Positions 18,592 to 27,107 of a stretch of DNA of 64,000 bases are shown here, in pieces. A program made the translations under genes and the position numbers. The stretch comes from Synechococcus sp. ATX 2A4. GTDB taxonomy: Bacteria > Cyanobacteriota > Cyanobacteriia > PCC-6307 > Cyanobiaceae. Location of the stretch: NCBI RefSeq assembly GCF_024346375.1, contig NZ_JAGQCV010000013.1, positions 18,876 to 82,875 on the forward strand. The letters run 5' to 3'. Below the pieces are notes generated by a model. It was not told the origin of the DNA. It saw only the letters and a program-made list of their open reading frames with translations, and searched no databases. Every line of letters starts with the position of its first letter. Within the stretch, counting starts at the first letter, position 1.

Positions 18592-19517
18592 TGGCCAATC
18601 CGAATCTGCGAGCGCTCGCTCGCTACACGGACAGCCTCAGCCACGTGTACCTGGAGCATGCCGTGATCGAACGGGAAGATCACTCGATTGCTGCATTCAC
18701 ACCAGACGGAAGGATCACCCTTCCTGCTGCGAATCTCAGTTGTGTGATCCTTGGCCCTGGCACCCGCATTACGCATGCTGCCATCAAGGTGTTGGCAGAC
18801 TGCGGCAGCGTTGTGGCGTGGACCGGTGGCGATGGCCTTCAGTTCTATGCCTGCGGCCAGGCAAAGACGCGCTTGAGCACCGGCATTGAGCTTCAGGCTC
18901 ACCATTGGGCCGATCCTGCCCGACACCTTGCCGTTGTGCGCCGGATGTACACGGCACGTTTTACTGATCCACTGCCTGCCGGCCTCAGCCTTCAGCAGAT
19001 CAGGGGGAAAGAAGGTGTTCGTGTGCGCGACACCTACTATCGGCTCGCTAAGCAGTTTGGCGTCCCCTGGGTGGGTCGGCGCTATGAGCGGGCCGCATGG
19101 GAATCGGCAGACCCTGTGAACAAGGCACTCTCCGCCGCCAATGCAGCGCTATATGCCATCGTTCTGGCTGGACTGCACTCTCTTGGTTACAGCCCATCTC
19201 TGGGGTTCATTCACACCGGCAAGCAGTTGTCCTTCGTTTATGACGTTGCTGATCTTGTCAAGACCGAAACCAGTTTTCCGGCAGCCTTTGAAGCCGCCAG
19301 TGGTGGTGCTGAAAGTGTGGAATCAAGAGCCCGTCGCATCCTGCGGGATCGCTGTTGCCATGAGCGGATTCAGGATCGGCTCACGCGGCTGATCCCTGGA
19401 TTGTTTCAAGCTCTGCCAGAGGATGCGGCAATCGCCACTTCTGAAAAAGTCACTGAGATCTGGGACCCAACAGGGAACCTATGCGGAGGTGTACAACATG
19501 CTCGTGATGATTCTTGA
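18591..19517 (+). CDS. cas1: CRISPR integrase Cas1 (type I-E)
   Basis: Cas1 with Cas2 captures and integrates new spacers. The 308-aa protein has intact catalytic positions by comparison with the E. coli enzyme: Glu in GKEGVRVR, His in GFIHTGKQLSF, and Asp in the following VYDVADL. These are the equivalents of E141, H208 and D221. The start overlaps the cas6e stop (TGATG). The 3' end overlaps cas2e by 20 nt. The C-terminal tail is short and variable, as in other Cas1e proteins. Confidence 0.95.
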   Translation: MANPNLRALARYTDSLSHVYLEHAVIEREDHSIAAFTPDGRITLPAANLSCVILGPGTRITHAAIKVLADCGSVVAWTGGDGLQFYACGQAKTRLSTGIELQAHHWADPARHLAVVRRMYTARFTDPLPAGLSLQQIRGKEGVRVRDTYYRLAKQFGVPWVGRRYERAAWESADPVNKALSAANAALYAIVLAGLHSLGYSPSLGFIHTGKQLSFVYDVADLVKTETSFPAAFEAASGGAESVESRARRILRDRCCHERIQDRLTRLIPGLFQALPEDAAIATSEKVTEIWDPTGNLCGGVQHARDDS

Positions 19518-19872
19518 GTCGGTTCCCACGGTTCTCCGTGGCGAATTGAGCCGCTGGCTGACTCCGGTCGGCTCTGGTGTCCATGTGGGCCGGGTGTCTG
19601 CGCTCGTGCGCGAGGAGCTTTGGACATTGGCGGTCAGCAAGGTGCGCTCCGGACGAGTGATCCAGATCTGGAGCCGCCGCGGTGAGCCTGGTTATGACCT
19701 TCGGGTGCATGGCCTGGTCTCCTCCACCCTTCTGGACCTTGAAGGAATCCCGATGATCGCCATCAAGGACGCTGCATGGCGGGAGGCTTGCGCTCGGTTT
19801 CGGCTCCATGCCAGCTCCTCCACTGAGGTGGAGGGAGACTTCGGGGGCAATAACGAGTCTCAAAGCCAGTAG
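19498..19872 (+). CDS. cas2: Cas2e with extended C-terminus
   Basis: Cas2e is the structural partner of Cas1 in spacer acquisition. I start it at ATG 19498, preceded by GGAGGT; the protein is 124 aa. The core aligns with E. coli Cas2 (94 aa): MLVMILESVP, LRGELSRWL, GSGVHVGRVSALVREELW and LLDLEGIPMIAI. After that, about 30 extra residues (DAAWREACARF, then a Ser/Glu/Gly/Asn-rich tail) have no counterpart in the E. coli protein. They are too short for the DEDDh domain fused to some Cas2e proteins. The stop is only 9 bp before the first CRISPR repeat, so the sequence encoding the tail probably doubles as the array leader. Confidence 0.92.
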   Translation: MLVMILESVPTVLRGELSRWLTPVGSGVHVGRVSALVREELWTLAVSKVRSGRVIQIWSRRGEPGYDLRVHGLVSSTLLDLEGIPMIAIKDAAWREACARFRLHASSSTEVEGDFGGNNESQSQ

Positions 19873-19881
19873 GGTCCAAGT

Positions 19882-22215
19882 GTTTTCCCCTCACACGCGG
19901 GGATGGACCGCACGTCACCGCCGAACGATTGGCGCGAATTGCGTTTTCCCCTCACACGCGGGGATGGACCGGCATGGCTGGCGTTCACAGGGGCCCTGAA
20001 CGCGTTTTCCCCTCACACGCGGGGATGGACCGGGGATGGATCTGCCACTGGGCGGCACGTTTTCCAGTTTTCCCCTCACACGCGGGGATGGACCGCGCGA
20101 GCCAGCATCGCCCAAGCGGGCAATACCAGTTTTCCCCTCACACTCGGGGATGGACCGATCAAGCTCACGCTGAGAGCGCAACACATTTTCCGTTTTCCCC
20201 TCACACGCGGGGATGGACCGCGCTACTGCGACTCCGGCGAGCAACCCGGCGCAAGTTTTCCCCTCACACGCGGGGATGGACCGCTTTAGCTTCCCCTATT
20301 GACGGTTTAACAGAAAAGTTTTCCCCTCACACGCGGGGATGGACCGGACTTCCCCACCGCCACCCTGGATGACATCAGGGTTTTCCCCTCACACGCGGGG
20401 ATGGACCGCTGTCGGCCCCCGCCGGGGGCCCCTCCGCCTTCGTTTTCCCCTCACACGCGGGGATGGACCGCGCGTACGGACGCCACGGATGCCCGAGCCG
20501 CTGCGTTTTCCCCTCACACGCGGGGATGGACCGATCAAACGCCCTGCCGACGTGCTCTCTGAAGGCGAGTTTTCCCCTCACACGCGGGGATGGACCGTCC
20601 ATGCGCTTGCTGAGGCTGTCAAGCAACCAGGTTTTCCCCTCACACGCGGGGATGGACCGGTCATACCCCACGCGAGGCTCAGGCTCCCCCCGGTTTTCCC
20701 CTCACACGCGGGGATGGACCGGTCGGTAACACCCCAACCCAAGGTGGTATCAAGCGTTTTCCCCTCACACGCGGGGATGGACCGGCCGATACGGCTGGAC
20801 TTCATGAGAGCACTTGCGTTTTCCCCTCACACGCGGGGATGGACCGGTGGAAGACCTGTGTTCCCTTGTGGCGCAGGATCGTTTTCCCCTCACACGCGGG
20901 GATGGACCGGTGGAGGCAGGCAGACCCCCGCTGGATTTCAGCCGTTTTCCCCTCACACGCGGGGATGGACCGTAAAACGGCTTGCCTTGCGCTCGCAGAA
21001 CGGCGGTTTTCCCCTCACACGCGGGGATGGACCGCCGATGCCGCTATCAAGCAATGGGAAGCGCGAAGTTTTCCCCTCACACGCGGGGATGGACCGCTCG
21101 TTTGACGTTCCGCCCGGCAGCCCCATGCGTTTTCCCCTCACACGCGGGGATGGACCGCGCTCGCGTTGCTTGTGTTGCGCAGGCTGAGGCGTTTTCCCCT
21201 CACACGCGGGGATGGACCGACGGTCAACGAGCGCGGCAACGCGCTGGCGGAGTTTTCCCCTCACACGCGGGGATGGACCGACCATCAGGCGCTTGGGTTC
21301 CTGGGCCATAAAGTTTTCCCCTCACACGCGGGGATGGACCGCTCATGATGCTGGCGTTGCTGGTTCAACCGCAACGTTTTCCCCTCACACGCGGGGATGG
21401 ACCGGCCTGCGGGGTGTCGGTGAGCAGCATCAGAGCCGTTTTCCCCTCACACGCGGGGATGGACCGGCCTGACCGCTGAACAACTGGCTGAAGGAGCTGG
21501 GTTTTCCCCTCACACGCGGGGATGGACCGCAATCAGGACCGGATCGGGCAACTCCAGGATGAGTTTTCCCCTCACACGCGGGGATGGACCGGTCTATGCC
21601 GATGCGGTGGCGAAGTCGGAAGCCGGTTTTCCCCTCACACGCGGGGATGGACCGGCGTGAGCCGTTCACAGTTCAGCATCGCCCGCGTTTTCCCCTCACA
21701 CGCGGGGATGGACCGAACGGGGGCATCATCCCGCCCAGGCCATGGACTGTTTTCCCCTCACACGCGGGGATGGACCGGGCGAGCATCTGCTGCAAGGCGC
21801 CGCGCTGGCCCGTTTTCCCCTCACACGCGGGGATGGACCGTCGAGGGATCAAATGCGCGCAGCTTCTCCTGCGTTTTCCCCTCACACGCGGGGATGGACC
21901 GTACAAGCGGGACAAGAGCGGGAGGTTTGCCGGTGGTTTTCCCCTCACACGCGGGGATGGACCGAACTTCGCCGCATCGATCAGGTGCCAGCGGTTCGAT
22001 TTCCCCTCACACGCGGGGATGGACCGCGGTGCTGCTGACTGGCGCGCAGCACTTGGGCGATGAGTTTTCCCCTCAAACGCGGGGATGGATCGCACGTCAG
22101 CACCGAAGGCTGGGAAGGCTTCGCGTTTTCCCCTCACACGAGGGGATGGACCGCTCAACGGGATCGCCACCGGAGCCACCGCCAACGTTTTTCCCTCACA
22201 CGCGGGGATGCACCG
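19882..22215 (+). CRISPR. Type I-E CRISPR array, 38 repeats and 37 spacers
   Basis: The 29-bp repeat begins GTTTTCCCCTCACACG and ends GGGGATGGACCG. It recurs every 61-66 bp with spacers of 32-37 bp (hand count). The repeat matches the type I-E consensus in plus-strand orientation, with a CCCC/GGGG stem. Repeats starting at 19882, 19943, 20004 and on to 21936 are nearly all identical; the one at 20129 has one change. The last four (21998, 22064, 22125, 22187) each carry one or two changes, as expected at the leader-distal end. The leader end is therefore at cas2e, but only 9 bp separate them. Transcription should run on from the cas operon or from a promoter inside cas2e. Confidence 0.98.
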
Positions 22216-22531
22216 ATTGCACGCTTCTTCGGGTACAGCTCCGCGACGTGTTTTGCCTGCAAGGGCGGAAATGGCTTCCTAGCAATACTGAACCACCTAC
22301 CCAGGATGCGGTCTGGTGCAAAAAGCCAGTGACTGCTCTGTCTGGAGCGGACTCGACTCTGGCAGGACCGGCGAACCCCACCCCGATGATCCAGCGGCAC
22401 CCCATCGACCTTCACTTGGCTCAGGGGATGGGGGCAGCAACCGGCAAGGGCTGACGCGAGGACCTGAAGGTCCCCCCTGCCTGAGTTGCTGCAGCCGCTG
22501 GTTGGGGACGGTGTTCTACGCCGTTCCTGCC
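22216..22531. other. Region after the array with a decayed repeat
   Basis: No gene is supported. The stretch 22250-22278 matches the repeat at 17 of 29 positions and lies exactly 63 bp after the last clear repeat, so it looks like a decayed 39th unit. A small hairpin GGACCT-GA-AGGTCC lies at about 22461-22474. Confidence 0.4.
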
Positions 22532-22780
22532 ATGGAGCCGACTCCACTCCAACCTGCAACTACCGACGCCCAGCTGGCCACCACGATCGAGGCCTGGCAG
22601 GTTGCCTGTGCCCAGGGCTGGCAGGAGCCTGAGCCGGAGTGCCTGCAGGCTGAACTCTCCCTGCCTGCTGCCGACCAGGGCCTGCTGGGTTCGGCCTGGG
22701 ATAGCTGGTCCTCCAACCCCTATCTGGATCGCCAGCAGGTGGAAGAGCAACCGGGCTTCTATCCCTTTGAGGCGCCCTGA
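22532..22780 (+). CDS. Small acidic protein of unknown function
   Basis: An 82-aa acidic protein from ATG 22532, rich in Glu, Gln, Pro and Trp (for example TIEAWQVACAQGWQEPEPE, then AWDSWSSNPYLD). I do not recognise a family. Codon use is GC-rich and consistent with a real gene, and the frame ends cleanly. The sequence GACGGTGTTCT upstream resembles that upstream of the next small gene (AGCGGTGTTCT), and the two may share a promoter-proximal signal. It lies in the element just after the CRISPR array. Confidence 0.5.
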   Translation: MEPTPLQPATTDAQLATTIEAWQVACAQGWQEPEPECLQAELSLPAADQGLLGSAWDSWSSNPYLDRQQVEEQPGFYPFEAP

Positions 22781-22960
22781 CGCGGCAGTTTCATGACCGC
22801 TGCGCCAGACACCGCAGACCGTAACCCGGTGGGCAGGTCTGTTCTTTGGCTGCGCCTTTGGGTCTGCGGCCAGGTCCGTCAAGGGCGTTGCAAGGGCCTG
22901 CGGCCCCCTTGACAAACCCGACCCCGGGTTTCGGGAGCGGTGTTCTTTGGCGCCTCAGCC

Positions 22961-23125
22961 ATGAAAAGCCGCTTGTACAAGATCACCTGCTGGAAGTGGC
23001 TTTACCGCCACACGCGTCAGCTGCGCTGGTTGGTGGGGCTGGCCTGGCCTCTGCATCAACTGCCGCGCAAGCTGGCGATCGAGCTGGAGCTGCGGCGCCG
23101 TGAACGCAGCTGGGAGCTGCACTGA
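22961..23125 (+). CDS. Small basic protein of unknown function
   Basis: A 54-aa, strongly basic, Trp-rich protein from ATG 22961 (core LRWLVGLAWPLHQLP flanked by Arg/Lys clusters, ending RRRERSWELH). It could bind nucleic acid or membrane; no family is recognised. The upstream sequence CGGTGTTCTTTGGCGCC...GCCATG resembles that before the gene at 22532. Its small size leaves doubt that it is expressed. Confidence 0.4.
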   Translation: MKSRLYKITCWKWLYRHTRQLRWLVGLAWPLHQLPRKLAIELELRRRERSWELH

Positions 23126-23218
23126 CGCCTGAGGGGCTGCGGCCCCTTTCCCTCTCCCTAATGTGAAACGTGCTGCTCGTCGAGCAGCGCCTGGAGGTTC
23201 CCAGCGCCTGCGATGCCG

Positions 23219-23276
23219 GCTCCACCCGCTCGCGCCTGCTCGGGGTTGCGCTGCGCCCGCCCGTGGCGCGGGTGGG
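23219..23276 (+). repeat. 58-bp direct repeat, copy 1
   Basis: It is identical to 23397-23454, offset by 178 bp. It begins GCTCCACCCGCTCGCGCC and contains a GC-rich hairpin. Function is unknown; it could be a transcribed structured element or a small dispersed repeat. Confidence 0.8.
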
Positions 23277-23396
23277 TGTTGCTGGGAAGGGTGAAGAGAG
23301 TGCCTATCGAGGTCGCCTCCGGCTCAGTTTTCGCTGTCGCCAAGGCTTGATTTCAACCGGAGGGGATCTGTTGGATGACCCCAGCCTGCGGGCTGC

Positions 23397-23454
23397 GCTC
23401 CACCCGCTCGCGCCTGCTCGGGGTTGCGCTGCGCCCGCCCGTGGCGCGGGTGGG
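23397..23454 (+). repeat. 58-bp direct repeat, copy 2
   Basis: This is the second exact copy of the repeat at 23219-23276. The match ends where T (23277) is replaced by G (23455). Both copies precede the sigma-like gene. Confidence 0.8.
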
Positions 23455-23721
23455 GGTTGCTGCTGGAGGCAGGGCTGGAGCTGGTTGAACTGTCCAGCAG
23501 GCCGCAGCTGCTGAGCTCAGCGGTCGGGTCGTTGTCACTCCCCGGTGGGTTTCAGCGCCTTGGCAGCGCGATGGCTCGGGCGGTGGTCTGTCGGGTTCAC
23601 ATCTCGGGGTCTTGCTGGCGCGGCACGCGGGGCGAGAGGCGTCGTGGCGGTGGCTTGGTCTTCCCCCGATTTTCCCTACGCGGTGCTGCGGGTTGGGGGG
23701 GCGTCCTGCGTCCCCACCACG

Positions 23722-24288
23722 ATGCGCCCTCTCTCTCAACGCGACCAGCTTGTGCACCAATACCTTTCCCTCGCGGGTGCCCTGGCCTATCAGTACCACC
23801 GCCGCTACGCCAACTTGATCGAGGCCGATGAGGCGCGCAGTGTGGCCCAGCTGGAGCTGGTGAGGGCCTGCGGCCGCATCAAGGACCACAGCACGGCAGC
23901 GGCCTATCTCAAGCGCTGCATCCAAGGCGCTCTGGCCCACTGGCTCAGAGATCGGGCCCTGATGGTGCGCCTGCCGAAGAACGCTCGCGGAGAAGCCCAC
24001 TGGACCCATCAGAGCCTCGATCAGGTCCACCCTGAAAGCGGCAGCAGCTGGCTCGATGGCCTGGCCAGCCCAGACAACACGTCTGCCGAAACGGCAGAAG
24101 CGCGGGACCTGGGGCTGGAGGCCATGGTCGATCAGCTGCCCACCGCTCAGGCAGCGGCCCTGAGGCTCACGGTGATGGAGGGGCTCGGTCTCCGCGCGGC
24201 CGGCAGGCGACTCGGCATCAGCCCGATGACCGTGCTGCGGGCCCAGAAGAAGGCGCTGGCCACCCTGCGGGAGCAGGTTTCGGCCTGA
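23722..24288 (+). CDS. Sigma-70-like RNA polymerase factor of the element
   Basis: A 188-aa protein with two sigma-70-like parts. The N-terminal half resembles region 2: YLSLAGALAYQYHRRYANLIEADEARSVAQLELVRAC, quoted here only as a position (about 10-50), followed by CIQGALAHWLRDRALMVRLPK. The C-terminal 55 residues form a region 4 helix-turn-helix (LPTAQAAALRLTVMEGLG, then GRRLGISPMTVLRAQKKALATLRE). I start it at ATG 23722, where homology to sigma begins; upstream codons are open but unconvincing. It may direct transcription of element genes, or be a diverged regulator. It is alone between two intergenic regions, with a terminator behind it. Confidence 0.75.
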   Translation: MRPLSQRDQLVHQYLSLAGALAYQYHRRYANLIEADEARSVAQLELVRACGRIKDHSTAAAYLKRCIQGALAHWLRDRALMVRLPKNARGEAHWTHQSLDQVHPESGSSWLDGLASPDNTSAETAEARDLGLEAMVDQLPTAQAAALRLTVMEGLGLRAAGRRLGISPMTVLRAQKKALATLREQVSA

Positions 24289-24294
24289 CGGCCG

Positions 24295-24331
24295 GCGGTG
24301 CAGCTCCGCTGTCGCGGGCTGCACCGCTTTA
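24295..24331 (+). terminator. Terminator after the sigma-like gene
   Basis: A perfect 10-bp stem GCGGTGCAGC/GCTGCACCGC with a 13-nt loop, followed by TTTA, starts 6 bp after the stop codon. Confidence 0.6.
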
Positions 24332-24840
24332 CCTGCAGGGATGAAGGTGGCTGAAAAGGGCGTAGATGGGAAACCGAAGGATTCAATTGAAGATTTCAGC
24401 GATGACTGGCGCGAATGGGTTGGCAATGACCGAACACAGTGATAAGATCGCCTTATAAAAGGCGTTAGGTGTAATAAGTAGAATCTGAAGTTTTGGGGCT
24501 TTGTTCCCCCTCTGGGAGGCACGCGCCAGTCTTGGCGGCTATGCGGTCTTGATGGATACCCATGTCTGATGTAACAACCAGGATGAGGAATGGACATCTT
24601 GCCGAACAAGGCGCGGGTGGAATGTCGGACGAGCAATCCAGTGACACGAGAAACCCCCCGTCTGGCAAGACAGGGGGCTGGCGTTGGCCCCGTGGGAAGG
24701 CTGGAGGTGATCACTCCCTCGGCACGAGTGAGGTCATTCAGTAGGGCTGGGACTCTTGAGTCAGGCCGGGTGGACTGATGTCAAAGGCCTGACCATGTGG
24801 GAATCCATCAGCTGTCAGCAGAACTCTCCTCGTCGTTTAG
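24332..24840. other. Intergenic region between convergent genes
   Basis: No gene is firmly supported; a 60-codon frame at 24562-24744 has nothing recognisable. An AT-rich stretch contains a perfect palindrome CGCCTT-ATAA-AAGGCG (24449-24464), which overlaps a TATAAA and may be an operator or promoter. A hairpin that probably serves the minus-strand ATPase gene is listed separately. Confidence 0.4.
24654..24677 (-). terminator. Probable terminator of the RepA-like gene
   Basis: On the minus strand CCCCC-T-GTCT pairs with AGAC-G-GGGGG around a TTGC/GCCA loop and is followed by GTTTCT. It lies about 165 bp beyond the stop of the minus-strand ATPase gene. The U-tract is short and one mismatch interrupts the stem. 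Confidence 0.45.
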
Positions 24841-26826
24841 CTAGTCATCAAGACGCGGTACCTTGAGAAGACTGGCCCAATCCTTGAAATAGGGGTAGGA
24901 CGGGTCGGACACCGGTTTCGCTGCAGGCAACTCGGAATCGCCAGGCGTGCTTGGTGAAGATGACACTCCGGGAAGCTCAACAGAGTCCCCAGCGCTGCTG
25001 TTCTCGTCGCCAAGGGGGAGACGCGTAGAACCGTCGGGCGTCGTTTCTCCCTGTTCAGCCTCCACTTCCTCTCCCTGCTCTTGCCTCGCCAACTCGTCGG
25101 CGTCGATCTGCTCTTGGACCGCCTTTGATCCGTAGAGGTTTTCACGACCTCTGGATGTGGCGACGTCGTGCTGGACGACGAGCAGTCCTTTGGCTTCTAG
25201 CTGTTCGAGGGCCCTGCGGAGCAAACGAGCATCAAGGTCGGTGATGGCCACTGGCAGGTGCGACCTGATCTGGGTCGCTGTCTGCAGCAGTCCGGTGGCA
25301 CGATGCTGCTCCTCAAGGGCTTCGTAGATCGAACGCTGGCGATCGTTCAGGGGAGTGATGTGGACGTTACACTGTTGAGCTGCCGCTTGCACCTCCTCCA
25401 GCGTGCCGTGAGAGATCCAGGTGGCAGCCTCAGACCTTTCGATCACCAATTCGGTGGGAGCACCCCCACGACCCTTGCTCACCAAGACGATGCGAGGGTC
25501 TGAAACCGATCCTTTGCCGGCCGGATAGTGAAACAAGCCAACAAGCTGGGAAGCAAGGGCCGGAAGGGCAGATGTACCGCGACAGGCCTGGGCTGGATCC
25601 AATCCTTTGCTCGCCTTTGAGGTGTGATGGATCAGGATGACCGTGGCTCCATGGGGAGAAACCGCAGTCATCAGGTTCGAAAAGGGCCTGGCGAACATTC
25701 GCGAGTTCTCTGAGATGCCCAGGCCCAGGGTCAGCGAGGCGGCAGAGTCAAGAATGACCAGACCGCCTGGGTTTCGTACACACCACGCTTCGATAGCAGA
25801 AATCCCATTCTGGTTGAGCCAGAGCGGATGCTGCGAGTCGTAAAGCTCTGAAACCGTAGGGTTGAGCTGCACCTTCCCGTCGTCCAGCCGAAACGCGAGG
25901 CCGTATTCCAACAGCATTGAGGTCCAGTCCAAAAGCGGCTGGTCCGTGCCTACCAGCAGGACAGGAGGGCAAGGGCCCGTGACCGGGAGTCCCAAATAAG
26001 AGGACGCACCTTGGGTCATGGCCTTTAGAAGACCCATGACAAGAGCGGTTTTCCCGATCTTGCCTGGTCCGACAAGGACGTTGAGAGCGCCCCTGATCAA
26101 GACTCCCATCAAGAGCCAGGTGGTGGGTTTCAGGGAGATGGTGTCACCACCCCTGTGCGGCAGACGCTGGTCTTCTGACGCTTGGTCCTGTGCTTCGCCA
26201 AGGATGAGTTCAAGCTGCGCCTTGCTGCAGAGCAGCTTCAGTTGACGGGCCTTTGTCCGCAGGTGAACCATGGGGTGGGCGGTGTTGTCCCTGACGAGTC
26301 CTCCGGCGTACTGCCCTAGCTGAGCAAGCGCATTGGCCGTCGCCTGGGTCAATGGGTCGCAGGTGGCGTTCGAGCAATCGCCCATCTCAGCGTTCTGGTT
26401 CAGCACGCTGGTTTTGGAATCATCGGAACTGGGGCCGACGATGGGGTCGTCGACACCCATGGGACGGTGGTGTCCTTCCTGCCCTTCTCGAGTTCCAGCG
26501 CCCACGACGGGGGGCTCAACGGTGCTGCTGCGACTGGCGCGGTGAGATGGACCCAGCCTTTCGCCACTGTCGGCCAAGGTTGAGCCGCTCTTGTCAGCGG
26601 CTCTGTCCGTGTGTGGCGTAGAGGCACTTGCCTTTGGAAGCGGAACCTCAGTTGTATGAGGTGTGTCTGGCGACTGGTGGTCGCAGACCAAGCGACCGTC
26701 GGGGGCCCGAAGGCCCTCCACACCGGAGTTCGTGACGCCAGCCAGGGCGGAGCCTGGGCTGGCAGCGTCATTGGCACTGCCGCCTTCGTCGCCTTCGACG
26801 AAGGGCTTGATGTCGTCAAAGGTCAT
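24841..26826 (-). CDS. RepA-like AAA ATPase (AAA_25), element replication
   Basis: A 661-aa protein with a long disordered N-terminal region (about 1-160, rich in Ser, Gly, Thr and Asp) and a central RecA/RepA-type ATPase: Walker A GPGKIGKT (253-260), Walker B VILDSAAS, and VILIHHTSKA. This class (RSF1010 RepA-like helicases) opens DNA for replication in plasmids and mobile elements. The C-terminal part has a winged-helix-like segment (RQRSIYEALEEQ, then LLRRALEQLEAKGLLVV) and an acidic low-complexity tail. Its start overlaps the HTH gene by 4 bp (ATGA), so the two are coupled. With the primase and helicase at the left end it suggests autonomous replication after excision. Confidence 0.8.
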   Translation of the reverse strand: MTFDDIKPFVEGDEGGSANDAASPGSALAGVTNSGVEGLRAPDGRLVCDHQSPDTPHTTEVPLPKASASTPHTDRAADKSGSTLADSGERLGPSHRASRSSTVEPPVVGAGTREGQEGHHRPMGVDDPIVGPSSDDSKTSVLNQNAEMGDCSNATCDPLTQATANALAQLGQYAGGLVRDNTAHPMVHLRTKARQLKLLCSKAQLELILGEAQDQASEDQRLPHRGGDTISLKPTTWLLMGVLIRGALNVLVGPGKIGKTALVMGLLKAMTQGASSYLGLPVTGPCPPVLLVGTDQPLLDWTSMLLEYGLAFRLDDGKVQLNPTVSELYDSQHPLWLNQNGISAIEAWCVRNPGGLVILDSAASLTLGLGISENSRMFARPFSNLMTAVSPHGATVILIHHTSKASKGLDPAQACRGTSALPALASQLVGLFHYPAGKGSVSDPRIVLVSKGRGGAPTELVIERSEAATWISHGTLEEVQAAAQQCNVHITPLNDRQRSIYEALEEQHRATGLLQTATQIRSHLPVAITDLDARLLRRALEQLEAKGLLVVQHDVATSRGRENLYGSKAVQEQIDADELARQEQGEEVEAEQGETTPDGSTRLPLGDENSSAGDSVELPGVSSSPSTPGDSELPAAKPVSDPSYPYFKDWASLLKVPRLDD

Positions 26827-27107
26827 GCCCTGTCCTCAGAGAAGCGGACAGTCAGCGGGCTCGCGGTCTGGAACGTACGGGTTCTGGTACGGGCCCACTT
26901 CGCCATTTCGGCCTTGACGGCCTCAAGGTCGTAGCGCAAGCAGCTGTTGCGGCTGTAGCCGGTCGTTCGGTAATGGACGGCAGGCTTCAGCAAGCCCTCC
27001 TTGCGACGACGGCGGAGGGTATCGCGCGATAAGTCGATGAGCTCGCAGAGCTCGCGCTCTGTGACCCAGCGAGGTTTTTCTTGAGTGAACGGGGCTGCGA
27101 GAGCCAT
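26823..27107 (-). CDS. Small helix-turn-helix protein, possible excisionase or regulator
   Basis: A 94-aa basic protein with a MerR/AlpA-like winged helix-turn-helix (WVTERELCELIDLSRDTLRRRR, positions about 14-35, then a wing with HYRTTGYSRNSCLRYDLEAV). Such proteins next to a tyrosine recombinase are often recombination directionality factors or repressors. It is the first gene of a coupled pair with the RepA-like ATPase. Candidate binding sites, two copies of GGGGATTCCTA, lie in the region upstream. Which of the two roles it has cannot be decided from sequence. Confidence 0.75.
   Translation of the reverse strand: MALAAPFTQEKPRWVTERELCELIDLSRDTLRRRRKEGLLKPAVHYRTTGYSRNSCLRYDLEAVKAEMAKWARTRTRTFQTASPLTVRFSEDRA

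Larger units (their letters stand above)
23126..23721. other. Intergenic region with 58-bp direct repeat
   Basis: No gene is supported. The main feature is a perfect 58-bp direct repeat at 23219-23276 and 23397-23454, each copy containing an imperfect hairpin (GCCCGCCC-gtggc-GCGGGTGGG). Frames running into the sigma-like gene from upstream (from 23545) are open but do not look conserved. Confidence 0.4.

Noticed and set aside
20033..20066. Spacer 3 with repeat-like edges (GGGATGGA at its start, GTTTTCCA at its end) as a slipped repeat
   Set aside because: The matches are only eight bases on each side and the spacer length (34) is within the range of its neighbours; coincidence is enough to explain it.
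19903..22454. Long open frames across the CRISPR array in several frames and both strands
   Set aside because: They are translations of the 29-bp repeat (recurring FSPHTRGWT, FPLTRGDGP, VFPSHAGMDR, RSIPACEGKT); the array explains them fully.
24562..24744. 60-codon gene on the plus strand
   Set aside because: It overlaps a likely terminator of the opposite gene, has no recognisable sequence, and a second overlapping frame of equal length exists.
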